Shown: positions 24,768-32,388 of the stretch, piece by piece
Position numbering within the stretch: position 1 is the stretch's first letter
Layout: the number at the start of each line of letters is the position of its first letter
The notes under the pieces: generated by a model
Told to the model about the DNA's origin: nothing
The model's input: the letters and a program-made list of their open reading frames with translations, nothing else
Databases searched by the model: none
DNA from: Lachnospiraceae bacterium
GTDB taxonomy: Bacteria > Bacillota > Clostridia > Lachnospirales > Lachnospiraceae
Reading direction: 5' to 3'
DNA: 64,000 nt
Assembly (NCBI GenBank): GCA_017472605.1
Contig: JAFUPV010000039.1
Location: forward strand, 62,001 to 126,000
Program-made: the position numbers and the translations under genes

Positions 24768-25052
24768 ATGAGTGATTTAGCTGCAACAAACTGCGGATCC
24801 TGCGGTTCCTGCGAAAGAAGTTCCAACGGTAACGGATGCAACTGCATCTGGATCCTGCTGATTCTTCTATTCTTCGGCAACAACAACAGAAGCGGATGCG
24901 GCTGTGACAGCGGATGTGGTTCCGGTTTCGGTTTTGGCAATGGTCTTGGCAGCATCTTTGGCGGCGACAACGGATGCGGATGCAACATCATCATCTGGCT
25001 GCTTCTGCTCAGCTGCTTCTGCGGAAACGGCTGCGGAAGTGACTGCTGCTAA
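24768..25052 (+). CDS. Small Cys/Gly-rich protein, possible spore coat or crust component
   Basis: 94 residues with about 17 Cys and many Gly and Asn. Two short hydrophobic stretches (CIWILLILLFFGNNN near 25-39 and IIIWLLLLSCFC near 74-85) alternate with Gly/Cys blocks such as GCGCDSGCGSGFGFG; the pattern resembles small proteins labelled high-cysteine chorion-like in Clostridia. Function is unknown. A perfect SigK-type promoter upstream suggests late mother-cell expression and a place in the spore coat, where cysteine cross-links are common. TGGAGG precedes the ATG. Confidence 0.8.
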   Translation: MSDLAATNCGSCGSCERSSNGNGCNCIWILLILLFFGNNNRSGCGCDSGCGSGFGFGNGLGSIFGGDNGCGCNIIIWLLLLSCFCGNGCGSDCC

Positions 25053-25085
25053 TCCTGTAACGAGACGAAGCATGCTGCTGGCGTA

Positions 25086-25124
25086 CATCCAGGCGACCGT
25101 GTCACTGGCACGGTCGTCTGGATG
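25086..25124. repeat. Dispersed hairpin repeat, copy 1
   Basis: CATCCAGGCGACCGTG and CACGGTCGTCTGGATG form a nearly perfect 16-bp stem around a 7-nt loop. It lies between the Cys-rich gene and dapB. Related copies: 26971-27023, 28491-28525, 38433-38468, 54501-54563. Confidence 0.8.
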
Positions 25125-25143
25125 CAGGAGCAGTCGTCAGGAA

Positions 25144-25177
25144 AAGGCAGGGCCTCAATGGCTCCTGCCTTTTTTTC
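25144..25177 (+). terminator. Terminator after the Cys-rich gene
   Basis: AGGCAGGGCC / GGCTCCTGCCT stem followed by seven T. It may also serve dapB on the other strand. Confidence 0.85.
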
Positions 25178-25222
25178 TCTTCACCTGCTGATTTCTGCGA
25201 CCGGCTCCAGACAGGAACACGA

Positions 25223-25978
25223 TCAGCCGATCACATCGCGCATTGTATAGTAGCCCGGCTCTTTCTGCTGCAAAAACTTTGCGGCAGTGATTGCGCCCTT
25301 GGCAAAAACAGCCTTGGAAAAGGCCTGATGATTCAGTTCGATTACCTCATCCTCACCGGCAAAAATCACGTCATGAACACCAACAATGGTTCCGCCTCTG
25401 ACTGCGCTGATACCGATCTCATAGGGATCACGCTTCTGTCTTACACTGCTGCGGTCATACACATAGTGACATTTTTCATCCAGTGCACGGTTTGCCGCAT
25501 TGGCAAGAAGAAGTGCGGTTCCGCTAGGTGCGTCTACCTTCTTTCTGTGGTGACGCTCTACAATTTCAATGTCAAATCCCGCTTCTGCAAGAAGAGGGCT
25601 GATCTGCTCCAGCACTTTTGCCAGCGTATTGATTCCAAGAGACATGTTGAAGGACTGAACAAGCGGAATCTCCTTTGCAGCCTCACTTACATGGTCAAGC
25701 TGTTCTTTTGAGAGACCGGTTGTCGCCAGAACAAGAGGAATCTTTTTTTCTCTGCACGCCTCAAGCACAGCATCCGTCGCTGCCGCAACGGTAAAATCAA
25801 TCACAGCATCCGCTTCCACATTGCAGTCTGCCAGAGAAGTGAACACTGGATAGCTCAGTGAATCATCCGGTTTCAGATCCACACCTGCAACAACGGTTAC
25901 ATCCGCTTCCTGTGCGATTACCTGATCCAGCACACGTCCCATGGCACCATTGCAGCCATTTAAAATCACCCGTAACAT
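25223..25978 (-). CDS. dapB: 4-hydroxy-tetrahydrodipicolinate reductase
   Basis: 251 residues. DapB reduces hydroxy-tetrahydrodipicolinate with NAD(P)H in lysine and meso-diaminopimelate synthesis; dipicolinate for spores branches from the same intermediate. MLRVILNGCNGAMGRV is the dinucleotide-binding turn, LATTGLS near 86, and the catalytic/substrate motif is ERHHRKKVDAPSGTA near 140-155. It starts 31 bp after dapA with AGGAG upstream, so both genes are under the lysine riboswitch. Confidence 0.97.
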   Translation of the reverse strand: MLRVILNGCNGAMGRVLDQVIAQEADVTVVAGVDLKPDDSLSYPVFTSLADCNVEADAVIDFTVAAATDAVLEACREKKIPLVLATTGLSKEQLDHVSEAAKEIPLVQSFNMSLGINTLAKVLEQISPLLAEAGFDIEIVERHHRKKVDAPSGTALLLANAANRALDEKCHYVYDRSSVRQKRDPYEIGISAVRGGTIVGVHDVIFAGEDEVIELNHQAFSKAVFAKGAITAAKFLQQKEPGYYTMRDVIG

Positions 25979-26009
25979 GTTATCACACTCCTGTTCTTTT
26001 CCGACCTGA

Positions 26010-26897
26010 TCAGTTCATCAGTCCTGCATTCTGCAGTTCCTTCTTCAGACGCTCCTTATTTGCTTCGCTCATCGCGCTCAGCGGAAGGCGGACATCTCCC
26101 GCATTCCATCCGATCAGATTCATTGCTGTCTTAACCGGAATCGGATTTACCTCACAGAACAGCGCATCGATCAGACTTACCGATTCCAGCTGCAGCTTTC
26201 TTGCTTCCTCCAGATTTCCATCCAGATAGTTCTGTGCGATATCGTGAGTCAGCTTTGGTGCAACGTTGGAAAGAACGGAAATAACGCCTTTTCCTCCAAG
26301 AGACATGATCGGAACAATCTCATTATCATTTCCGGAATAGATGTCGATGCAGCCGTCAGCCAGCGCAGCCAGCTTGGCAATCTGTCCAATGTTTCCGCTT
26401 GCTTCCTTGATCGCAACAATGTTCTCCACATTCTTAGCCAGCGCAACCGCTGTCTCCGGGAGAATGTTCACACCGGTTCTGGAAGGAACATTGTAAAGAA
26501 TGATCGGAATCTTCACGCTGTTTGCAATTTTTGTATAGTGCTCAATCAGACCGGACTGGGTTGCCTTGTTGTAGTATGGAGTTACCAGCAGAAGGGCATC
26601 CGCGCCGGACTGTTCTGCATGGGTGGAGAGGCGGATTGCCTCCGCAGTGGAGTTGGATCCGGTTCCCGCTACAACAGGTACACGTCCTGCGGTGTGTTCA
26701 ACGGCAAAACGAATGCACTCGTCATGCTCTTCGTGGGACAGTGTGGAGGATTCACCGGTCGTTCCGCAGATGATGATGGCATCTGTGCCGTTTTCAATCT
26801 GGTAATCGATCATTCTTCCAAGTTCTTCGTAATTCACCTTATCGTCTGCTGTAAATGGAGTAACGATTGCAACTCCTGCTCCTGTAAAAATAGCCAT
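26010..26897 (-). CDS. dapA: 4-hydroxy-tetrahydrodipicolinate synthase
   Basis: 295 residues, TIM-barrel. DapA condenses pyruvate with aspartate semialdehyde. GAGVAIVTPFTADDKVNY opens the barrel; CGTTGESSTLSHEEH is the semialdehyde-binding signature; LYNVPSRTGVN supplies the catalytic Tyr, and VAIKEASGNIG the Schiff-base Lys. The start at 26897 has AGAGGG upstream; longer upstream frames run into the leader and are not real. It is preceded by a lysine riboswitch, its terminator, and a hairpin repeat. Confidence 0.97.
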   Translation of the reverse strand: MAIFTGAGVAIVTPFTADDKVNYEELGRMIDYQIENGTDAIIICGTTGESSTLSHEEHDECIRFAVEHTAGRVPVVAGTGSNSTAEAIRLSTHAEQSGADALLLVTPYYNKATQSGLIEHYTKIANSVKIPIILYNVPSRTGVNILPETAVALAKNVENIVAIKEASGNIGQIAKLAALADGCIDIYSGNDNEIVPIMSLGGKGVISVLSNVAPKLTHDIAQNYLDGNLEEARKLQLESVSLIDALFCEVNPIPVKTAMNLIGWNAGDVRLPLSAMSEANKERLKKELQNAGLMN

Positions 26898-26970
26898 ACA
26901 AACCCTCTTTCCGCGCTCTGTGCGCTTTTTGATCAACGATCCAATCGAACGTATCACCGGCACATTCTCT

Positions 26971-27023
26971 TGGATGTATAGACAATCTGACCGGACGTGT
27001 CGCTGGCACGTCCGCCCTGGTAT
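26971..27023. repeat. Dispersed hairpin repeat, copy 2 (dapA leader)
   Basis: Core GGACGTG / CACGTCC with a GGATGTATAGACAATC left flank nearly identical to that of the copy at 54501-54563. It sits in the transcribed leader between the riboswitch terminator and the dapA ribosome binding site. Confidence 0.75.
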
Positions 27024-27054
27024 AAAGAAAAGAGCCGACGGCACTGGTCGGCTC
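27023..27054 (-). terminator. Riboswitch-controlled terminator upstream of dapA
   Basis: Minus-strand GAGCCGAC (7-nt loop) GTCGGCTC followed by TTTTCTTT. It is the expression platform of the lysine riboswitch: lysine binding should favour this hairpin and stop transcription. Confidence 0.88.
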
Positions 27055-27069
27055 ATAAGGTTACTGAAT

Positions 27070-27242
27070 ATCGTCCTCGTAGCTCCCCATCTGTACCAGA
27101 TGACAGTCACACACTTGTTCAGCCTGTGCCCAAGGGCAGATCCGGCATCACCTGTCCTTTCGGCGCTCTCACCTTTCAATCATCTTCATCTGCGCTGCCC
27201 GCATCCGATCATCTACTCATTAATCGCGCAACCTCTACTTTT
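27070..27242 (-). ncRNA. Lysine riboswitch (L-box)
   Basis: On the minus strand the leader contains the conserved L-box blocks in order: AGAGGTTGCGCG with a following GAGTAG, TTGAAAGGTGAGAGCGCCGA, AAAGGACAGGTGATGCCG, TGCCCTTGGGCA, GTGTGACTGTCATCTGG, and GGGGAGCTACGAGG. It is followed by a terminator hairpin and dapA-dapB, exactly where lysine riboswitches act. High lysine should shut off the operon. Confidence 0.95.
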
Positions 27243-27252
27243 CTTCGCATTC

Positions 27253-27281
27253 AGTTTACATCATTCCTCTTTTTCTGTCAA
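27253..27281 (-). promoter_or_regulatory. Promoter of the riboswitch-dapA-dapB transcript
   Basis: -35 TTGACA (27276-27281), 17-bp spacer, -10 TAAACT (27253-27258), minus strand, just upstream of the aptamer and overlapping the 3' end of the SSB-like gene. Confidence 0.85.
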
Positions 27282-27913
27282 GCTTTCTCTTCCATATATT
27301 CCATTTTGCTGACAGATACTTCATAGGCAATGCGCTTCTCGCTTTCTTCCTCACTGATTTTCTTCATATACTCCCGGCTCTGAATTCTTCCAAAAACACG
27401 GATTCTCGTTCCAATTTCAAAGGTCGAGGCATATCTGGCATTGCGGCCCCAGCAGATGCAGGGTATGTAGTCGCTCTTTCCATAGGGGCGGTTGACGGCA
27501 AGCAGCATGTCAGCAATCTCGCGTCCAAGGGGCGTTTTCCGGTAAACCGGCTCCTTGCATACAAATCCGTCCAGAAAGATCTGATTGGTCTTCGTATAGT
27601 CCGTGAATTCCTCCATGAACTGGAACTCTCTGACAAATACGGAGAGGACAAGACGGTTTCGTGTTCCCTCATGGCGGTTGTAGGAACGGAACTGTCCCAG
27701 GGCTTCCATGGTTCTTCCACGGTAATCCTGTTTCACATCGATCAGCCGCTCCGAAATCATCAGCGGAATCACATCCGACTGATCGCTGAGACGGTTTACA
27801 GACAGATCCACGAGATAAAATCCTTCTCCATACACTTCATGGCTGAACTGAAACTGTGACACAATGACGCCAATGACACTTACCTTGTTGTTTTCGTTGA
27901 TTTTTTCCGGCAT
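27278..27913 (-). CDS. SSB-like single-stranded DNA-binding protein with two OB-folds
   Basis: 211 residues. It reads as two related halves: residues ~8-98 (KVSVIGVIVSQFQFSHEVYG ... RNRLVLSVFVREFQF) and ~108-205 (NQIFLDGFVCKEPVYRKTPL ... DYIPCICWGRNARYASTFEI, RIRVFGRIQSREY). The second half is clearly SSB-type (the GRIQSREY strand). No acidic DDDIPF-like C-terminal tip is present, so it is not the housekeeping replication SSB. It is a clostridial accessory SSB of unknown duty. AGGAGGAG precedes the ATG. It is upstream of dapA on the same strand but separated by the dapA promoter. Confidence 0.8.
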   Translation of the reverse strand: MPEKINENNKVSVIGVIVSQFQFSHEVYGEGFYLVDLSVNRLSDQSDVIPLMISERLIDVKQDYRGRTMEALGQFRSYNRHEGTRNRLVLSVFVREFQFMEEFTDYTKTNQIFLDGFVCKEPVYRKTPLGREIADMLLAVNRPYGKSDYIPCICWGRNARYASTFEIGTRIRVFGRIQSREYMKKISEEESEKRIAYEVSVSKMEYMEEKA

Positions 27914-28013
27914 AGTATTCTCCTCCTGATTTTGAATGTTCGTGTCTTACCACTGAGCTTTTTGCCCGGTCTGTGTGACTACTATATGTTCATAGCAGTG
28001 CCATTATAACGAA

Positions 28014-28328
28014 CATTTCCATCAATTACACGCAAAATACATCGCACGTTTCGTCATTGTAGTTCCAATATAAGTTTACTTCTCCTTGTTATCTTTCTAT
28101 TTCAACATGTTTCTACGGCATATGCCGTCCTCTGCTGTATCTTTTCCGGAAGTTTTGTCGGAAAGTTTTTTATTCTTTTGTCCAGCCGCGCAGATCGATC
28201 ATGGGAAAGCCTCATGAATTCAGGGATTCCGGCGCGTTTCATAATTCGACACTGCATCCCCGTGCTCCCAATCATAAGAAACAGCTCTCTGCGCGAATCA
28301 CTACGCTACTGCAGTACCCGCCTGATTG
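28014..28328. other. Non-coding stretch, nothing recognised
   Basis: Between the SSB-like gene leader and the 31-bp tandem repeat I find no convincing gene. There is one small plus-strand hairpin with a T-run near 28141-28172 (CTTTTCCG / CGGAAAG then TTTTTT) with no gene for it to terminate. An open plus-strand frame across this area runs into leuD and lacks codon structure. Confidence 0.5.
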
Positions 28329-28431
28329 CATATAAAAACGTCACCCACGTACCTCATTACATACAAAATCGTCACCCACGTACCTCATTACATACAAAAG
28401 CGTCACCCACATGTCTCATTGCATACAAAAA
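28329..28431. repeat. 31-bp tandem repeat, three units plus a fragment
   Basis: Units start at 28329, 28360, 28391, and a 10-bp partial at 28422. Each begins CATAYAAAA and contains CGTCACCCAC then CTCATT. Units 1 and 2 differ at only two or three bases; unit 3 has a few more. There are no spacers, so it is not a CRISPR. It lies downstream of the leuD terminator, in non-coding DNA. Confidence 0.85.
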
Positions 28432-28459
28432 ACAGTGCCTGATACGATTCAGACACTGC
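28425..28459 (-). terminator. leuCD terminator
   Basis: Minus-strand AGTGTCTGA (6-nt loop) TCAGGCACT followed by TTTTTT. The T-run is the A-run of the last partial tandem repeat unit read from the other strand. Confidence 0.8.
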
Positions 28460-28490
28460 TTTCTGCATTACTTATTCCTAATTATTTTTC

Positions 28491-28525
28491 CTCCAAACAA
28501 ATGTGCCGGCGGCACGTTCCTCTGG
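28491..28525. repeat. Dispersed hairpin repeat, copy 5 (after leuD)
   Basis: CTCCAAACAAATGTGCC and GGCACGTTCCTCTGGA: the same ACGTGCC/GGCACGT core and CTGGA edge as the other copies. It ends 7 bp past the leuD stop codon, upstream of the terminator. Confidence 0.65.
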
Positions 28526-28531
28526 AAATCT

Positions 28532-29017
28532 TTATTTATGATTGATATAGTTGATCAGACCGCCCTCTGCAATGATCTTCTGCATAAACGGAGGGAATGC
28601 CTGTCCCTGGAAGTTCTTTCCTGTGGTCACATCTGTGATCACGCCGGAATTAAAGTCAATTTCAACGATATCGCCTTCTTTGATCTCTCTGCTTGCCTCG
28701 GCACACTCGATGATCGGAAGACCGATGTTGATGGCATTGCGATAGAAAATTCTGGCGAAGGTCTCTGCGATGACACAGCTGACGCCAGCCGCCTTGATTG
28801 CGATCGGTGCGTGCTCACGGGAGGAACCGCAGCCGAAGTTCTTTTCTGCAACAATGATGTCACCCTTTGCCGCCTTGTTGACGAACTCCGCGTCAATGTC
28901 CTCCATGCAGTGCTTTGCCAGCTCTGCCGGATCGGAGGAATTCAGATAACGGGCAGGAATGATTACGTCTGTATCCACGTTATCTCCAAACTTAAATACT
29001 CTTCCTTTCGCTTCCAT
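28532..29017 (-). CDS. leuD: 3-isopropylmalate dehydratase small subunit
   Basis: 161 residues, aconitase swivel domain. [16 protein letters not shown] near residue 12 and [17 protein letters not shown] near 63 are the small-subunit signatures. With LeuC it isomerises 2-isopropylmalate to 3-isopropylmalate in leucine synthesis. It starts 11 bp after leuC with GGAGG upstream. A related use (homoaconitase or methylmalate isomerase) cannot be excluded for this short type. Confidence 0.95.
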   Translation of the reverse strand: MEAKGRVFKFGDNVDTDVIIPARYLNSSDPAELAKHCMEDIDAEFVNKAAKGDIIVAEKNFGCGSSREHAPIAIKAAGVSCVIAETFARIFYRNAINIGLPIIECAEASREIKEGDIVEIDFNSGVITDVTTGKNFQGQAFPPFMQKIIAEGGLINYINHK

Positions 29018-29028
29018 GGTTCTCCTCC

Positions 29029-30291
29029 TTACATCACGCTCTCAGGACCGGAAATCTTACCGGTCACTGCACTTGCTGCTGCCACATAGGGGCTTGCCAG
29101 ATAAATCTCACTGGTCACATGACCCATGCGGCCGACAAAGTTACGGTTCGTTGTGGATACACAGCGCTCTCCTGCCGCCAGGATTCCCATGTAACCGCCA
29201 AGGCAGGGACCGCAGGTCGGGGTGCTGACTATCGCGCCGGCCTGAATGAAGGTCTGAACCAGTCCCTCTTCAATTGCCTGAAGATAGATCTTCTGAGTCG
29301 CCGGGATCACGATGCAGCGAAGTCCCTTCTTTACTTTCTTTCCTTTCAGAATCTGTGCTGCGGCACGCAGGTCTTCCATGCGGCCGTTGGTGCAGGAACC
29401 AATTACAACCTGATCGATTTCGATCTCGCCGACCTCATCGATGGTGTGTGTGTTCTCCGGCAGATGCGGGAAGGAAACGGTCGGACGAAGAGTGCTTAAA
29501 TCGATGGTGTATTCTGCCGTATATTCTGCGTCCGGATCTGCTTCAAACACGCGGTACGGACGGATGGAATGCTCTTCCATGTAGGCAATGGTCTTCTCAT
29601 CAACCGGGAAGATACCATTCTTTCCGCCGGCTTCGATGGCCATGTTGGCGATGCAGAGTCTGTCATCCATGGACAGATGAGCAATTCCGTCACCGACAAA
29701 TTCCATGGACTGATACAGAGCGCCGTCAACGCCGATCATTCCGATGATATGTAAGATGATGTCTTTTCCGGTTACAAACGGAGCCGGCTTTCCGGTCAGA
29801 ACAAAACGGATTGCTGACGGAACCTTGAACCAGGCTTTTCCTGTTGCCATTCCGGCTGCCATGTCTGTGCTTCCGACACCAGTGGAGAAAGCGCCAAGAG
29901 CACCGTAGGTGCAGGTGTGGGAGTCCGCACCGATTACAACGTCACCGGCTACTACCAGTCCTTTTTCCGGCAGGAGGGCATGCTCAATACCCATCTCGCC
30001 TACATCGAAGAAATTTGTGATTTCGTGCGCACAGGCAAACTGTCTTACACATTTGCAGTGTTCCGCGGACTTAATGTCCTTATTCGGTACAAAGTGGTCC
30101 AGTACCAGCGCGATTTTATCTTTATCAAACACGCCCTTCTGGTCAAAACGCTCCATCTCATGGATTGCAACCGGTGAGGTGATATCGTTTCCCAGCACAA
30201 GGCTTAAATCTGCTTCAATCAGCTGTCCTGCTTTTACGCTTTCAAGACCGGCTGCTGCAGCCAGAATTTTCTGGGTCATTGTCATTGCCAT
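29029..30291 (-). CDS. leuC: 3-isopropylmalate dehydratase large subunit
   Basis: 420 residues, the short LeuC/HacA-type. The [4Fe-4S] cysteines are in VIGSCTNGR near residue 300 and [11 protein letters not shown] near 360; [20 protein letters not shown] near 120 is the family signature. It lacks the longer insert of proteobacterial LeuC (about 466 residues). It has its own promoter and forms a leuC-leuD operon. AAGGAGAG precedes the ATG. Confidence 0.95.
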   Translation of the reverse strand: MAMTMTQKILAAAAGLESVKAGQLIEADLSLVLGNDITSPVAIHEMERFDQKGVFDKDKIALVLDHFVPNKDIKSAEHCKCVRQFACAHEITNFFDVGEMGIEHALLPEKGLVVAGDVVIGADSHTCTYGALGAFSTGVGSTDMAAGMATGKAWFKVPSAIRFVLTGKPAPFVTGKDIILHIIGMIGVDGALYQSMEFVGDGIAHLSMDDRLCIANMAIEAGGKNGIFPVDEKTIAYMEEHSIRPYRVFEADPDAEYTAEYTIDLSTLRPTVSFPHLPENTHTIDEVGEIEIDQVVIGSCTNGRMEDLRAAAQILKGKKVKKGLRCIVIPATQKIYLQAIEEGLVQTFIQAGAIVSTPTCGPCLGGYMGILAAGERCVSTTNRNFVGRMGHVTSEIYLASPYVAAASAVTGKISGPESVM

Positions 30292-30330
30292 AACCGTCTC
30301 TCCTTCATATATATTACTTTATGACTGTTT

Positions 30331-30359
30331 ATTGTACTTGAATTCGAATCATTCGTCAA
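30331..30359 (-). promoter_or_regulatory. Promoter of leuCD
   Basis: -35 TTGACG (30354-30359), 17-bp spacer, -10 TACAAT (30331-30336), minus strand, 40 bp before the leuC ATG. The leader is too short for a T-box. Confidence 0.85.
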
Positions 30360-30405
30360 TGATTTTTCTTATGTTGTCCTCTGGTGAAATTCGCTCCTGA
30401 TTGGG

Positions 30406-30440
30406 GAAAAATAAAATCAGCGGACAGCCCAGCCGTCCGC
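30406..30440 (-). terminator. Terminator after the Thr-rich lipoprotein gene
   Basis: Minus-strand GCGGAC (9-nt loop) GTCCGC followed by TGATTTTATTTTT. It closes the ABC exporter/DUF4340/lipoprotein region. Confidence 0.75.
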
Positions 30441-30468
30441 CAATCCTGTTTTGTTTTTGTTCTCTGAA

Positions 30469-30873
30469 TTATCTGGTCTCAGTACCGGTGATTCCATCCC
30501 GGATATCATCGCCGATTTCTTCCAGCACGCCTTCACTGGTATGCCTTTCATCCGTCGTGCGGGTTTCCTCTCCATCATAGGTTGTCCGGGTTTCGTTCCG
30601 ATCCCTGTCATTGCCATACTCGTCTGTCGCGAATCCGTCCGAGGTGAATTCATCCGTACCGGAGTCAAAGGTTCCCGTCATGCTCTCTTTTTCCGATTCG
30701 CTGACTGTCGCCTTTGTCGTCTCCCTTGCACCTGTACTCTCCCGTGTTGTTTCTCTCGTGGTTTCTTCCATAGAAGTATGGTCTGTTGTGGTATCGTCTG
30801 CTCCTCTTCTGCCGCATGCTGCCAGTGATACAGCCAGCGTCAGAACCGCAAGCATTGCTGTTGTTTTTCTCAT
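30469..30873 (-). CDS. Thr/Glu-rich small lipoprotein
   Basis: 134 residues. MRKTTAMLAVLTLAVSLAAC is a textbook lipoprotein signal with lipobox LAAC. The mature part is nearly all polar: many Thr, Glu, Ser, Asp and Arg (TTRETTRESTGARETT), with no hydrophobic core, so it is probably disordered on the cell surface. No family recognised. GGAAAGGAG precedes the ATG. It lies 95 bp after the DUF4340 gene in the same direction and may be part of that operon or have its own weak promoter near 30910-30940. Confidence 0.75.
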   Translation of the reverse strand: MRKTTAMLAVLTLAVSLAACGRRGADDTTTDHTSMEETTRETTRESTGARETTKATVSESEKESMTGTFDSGTDEFTSDGFATDEYGNDRDRNETRTTYDGEETRTTDERHTSEGVLEEIGDDIRDGITGTETR

Positions 30874-30968
30874 AGCTTCTCCTTTCCAGAATCATATGTT
30901 TCTGTTCTCACGGAGATAGTATATGAATTCCACCCGGTTCTATTCCATCCGGTACCTGTTTCCAGAAT

Positions 30969-32372
30969 TTACTCGTTTTCGCTTTCTGCCGTTTCCTCTG
31001 AATCAGCAACCGCTCTTTCCTCTTCGGTCACAGTCTTTTCTTCCACTTCAGCAGTCGCGCTCTCTTCGGTCACGACTTCTTCCGGTTCATCAGTCGCACC
31101 TTCTTCGGTCATGGTCTCTTCTTCCGACTCGGCAGCTGCACCTTCTTCGGTCATGGTCTCTTCTTCCAGCTCAGCAGTCGCACCTTCTTCAGTCACGGTC
31201 TCTTCTTCGTCTTCCGTAGTCACGCTTTCCTCTTCTGCATCTTCTGTCTCAACACCGAGCAGCGTCAGCAGCGATTCCATGGTTTCCGATTCAATCAGAT
31301 TCACCATGTCCGAATCCTGTGTCTTTACATAATAAGCCGTTTCGTCCTCTGTCTTTCCGCCAATGGTCAGCACCAGTGTCTTCTCCTCACCGCTGGAAGT
31401 ATATGCGACAGTAAGCGTTCCAACCATTCCATTTTCGACCAGACCATATGGTTTCATTTCTGTTTCTTCCATATAGTAATCCGCGCAGTCTGCATAGGAC
31501 AGACCGGTCACTGCACTCAGAAGATCATCCATGGATTCATATTCCGTTTCCACACCATCCGCAATGCGAACCCAGTAGTTTTCCATTTCAACCGTTGCTT
31601 CCCCGGCAGTATCCTCCTCGGTAGTATTTTCCTCAGCAGTATCCACCCCGGTGGTTTCCTCCTCATTGCTGCGCGTTTCCGTCAGTTCCGTTTCACTCTC
31701 GGTCTCTGCAGCCGTTGTTTCCACCGCGCGCTCCCGCTCCTCCCAGGATGCCATATCGGCGCCAGCTGTCCAGGTCAGTGAACTGATGTTGCTGCTTACG
31801 ATCGTCGGGTATGTCTCCGCATCCAGAAGATCGTCCTCGGTCAGATCCAGGGCGGTGATCAGTGAGGAAGCAACGGTATAAACCGCTTCTCCTCCATCCA
31901 TCCGCAGATAGTAGTCGCCTGTCACTTCGCTGGCATCACCGATTTCAAAAGATATCTCGGTTCCCTCGCTGTCCGTCACCAGCATCGTATATGCCGGCTC
32001 ATCCAGTCCATAGACGGACAGATCCTCATCTACCTCTTCCAGCTGACGGACTGCCAGCAGGCTTTCCAGTTTGCCGGTTACTGCCGTCACCTTAGACTGT
32101 TTCAGCGGGAATTTTTCATCTTTATCGTAGCCCCAGGTCTCATTCTCCGAATTCCAGGTAAAAGAAAAGCTTCCGTTTTCATTGCTGATTTCCAGCTGGC
32201 TGGCCTGCTCGACTTCACACAGATAGATTTTTGCAGCCTCTTCCTCTGCTGCCTCCTTTTCTTCCTGCTTCTTCTCACTGTAGCTGTTCCATGCGGTCAG
32301 GCCGCCGTAAGCGGCACAGAGCGCGACTGCCACACCACAAAGCAGCACCAGGTTCTTCGTTCCTTTTTGCAT
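30969..32372 (-). CDS. DUF4340-type membrane-anchored protein with C-terminal acidic repeats
   Basis: 467 residues. One N-terminal membrane anchor (residues ~8-27), then a DUF4340-like extracellular region: FSFTWNSENETWGYDKDEKFPL and a YGLDEPAYTMLVTDSEG block, with a similar second block (KPYGLVENGMVGTLTV). An acidic Thr-rich linker sits near 215-265. From about residue 385 the tail is a tandem repeat of 14 residues, roughly EEETMTEEGATAE, repeated about five times (42-bp DNA units near 31020-31205). DUF4340 proteins often accompany Gld-type ABC exporters, as here. The role is unknown; it may be a surface partner of the exporter. Confidence 0.82.
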   Translation of the reverse strand: MQKGTKNLVLLCGVAVALCAAYGGLTAWNSYSEKKQEEKEAAEEEAAKIYLCEVEQASQLEISNENGSFSFTWNSENETWGYDKDEKFPLKQSKVTAVTGKLESLLAVRQLEEVDEDLSVYGLDEPAYTMLVTDSEGTEISFEIGDASEVTGDYYLRMDGGEAVYTVASSLITALDLTEDDLLDAETYPTIVSSNISSLTWTAGADMASWEERERAVETTAAETESETELTETRSNEEETTGVDTAEENTTEEDTAGEATVEMENYWVRIADGVETEYESMDDLLSAVTGLSYADCADYYMEETEMKPYGLVENGMVGTLTVAYTSSGEEKTLVLTIGGKTEDETAYYVKTQDSDMVNLIESETMESLLTLLGVETEDAEEESVTTEDEEETVTEEGATAELEEETMTEEGAAAESEEETMTEEGATDEPEEVVTEESATAEVEEKTVTEEERAVADSEETAESENE

Positions 32373-32388
32373 TTATGACCTCCAATTA

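Noticed and set aside
28329-28431. CRISPR array
   Set aside because: Repeat units are contiguous with no spacers and no cas genes are nearby.
28178-29089. Plus-strand 303-codon open frame across the tandem repeat and leuD
   Set aside because: It crosses a 31-bp repeat (not a multiple of 3) and then runs antisense to leuD; no RBS or recognisable domain.
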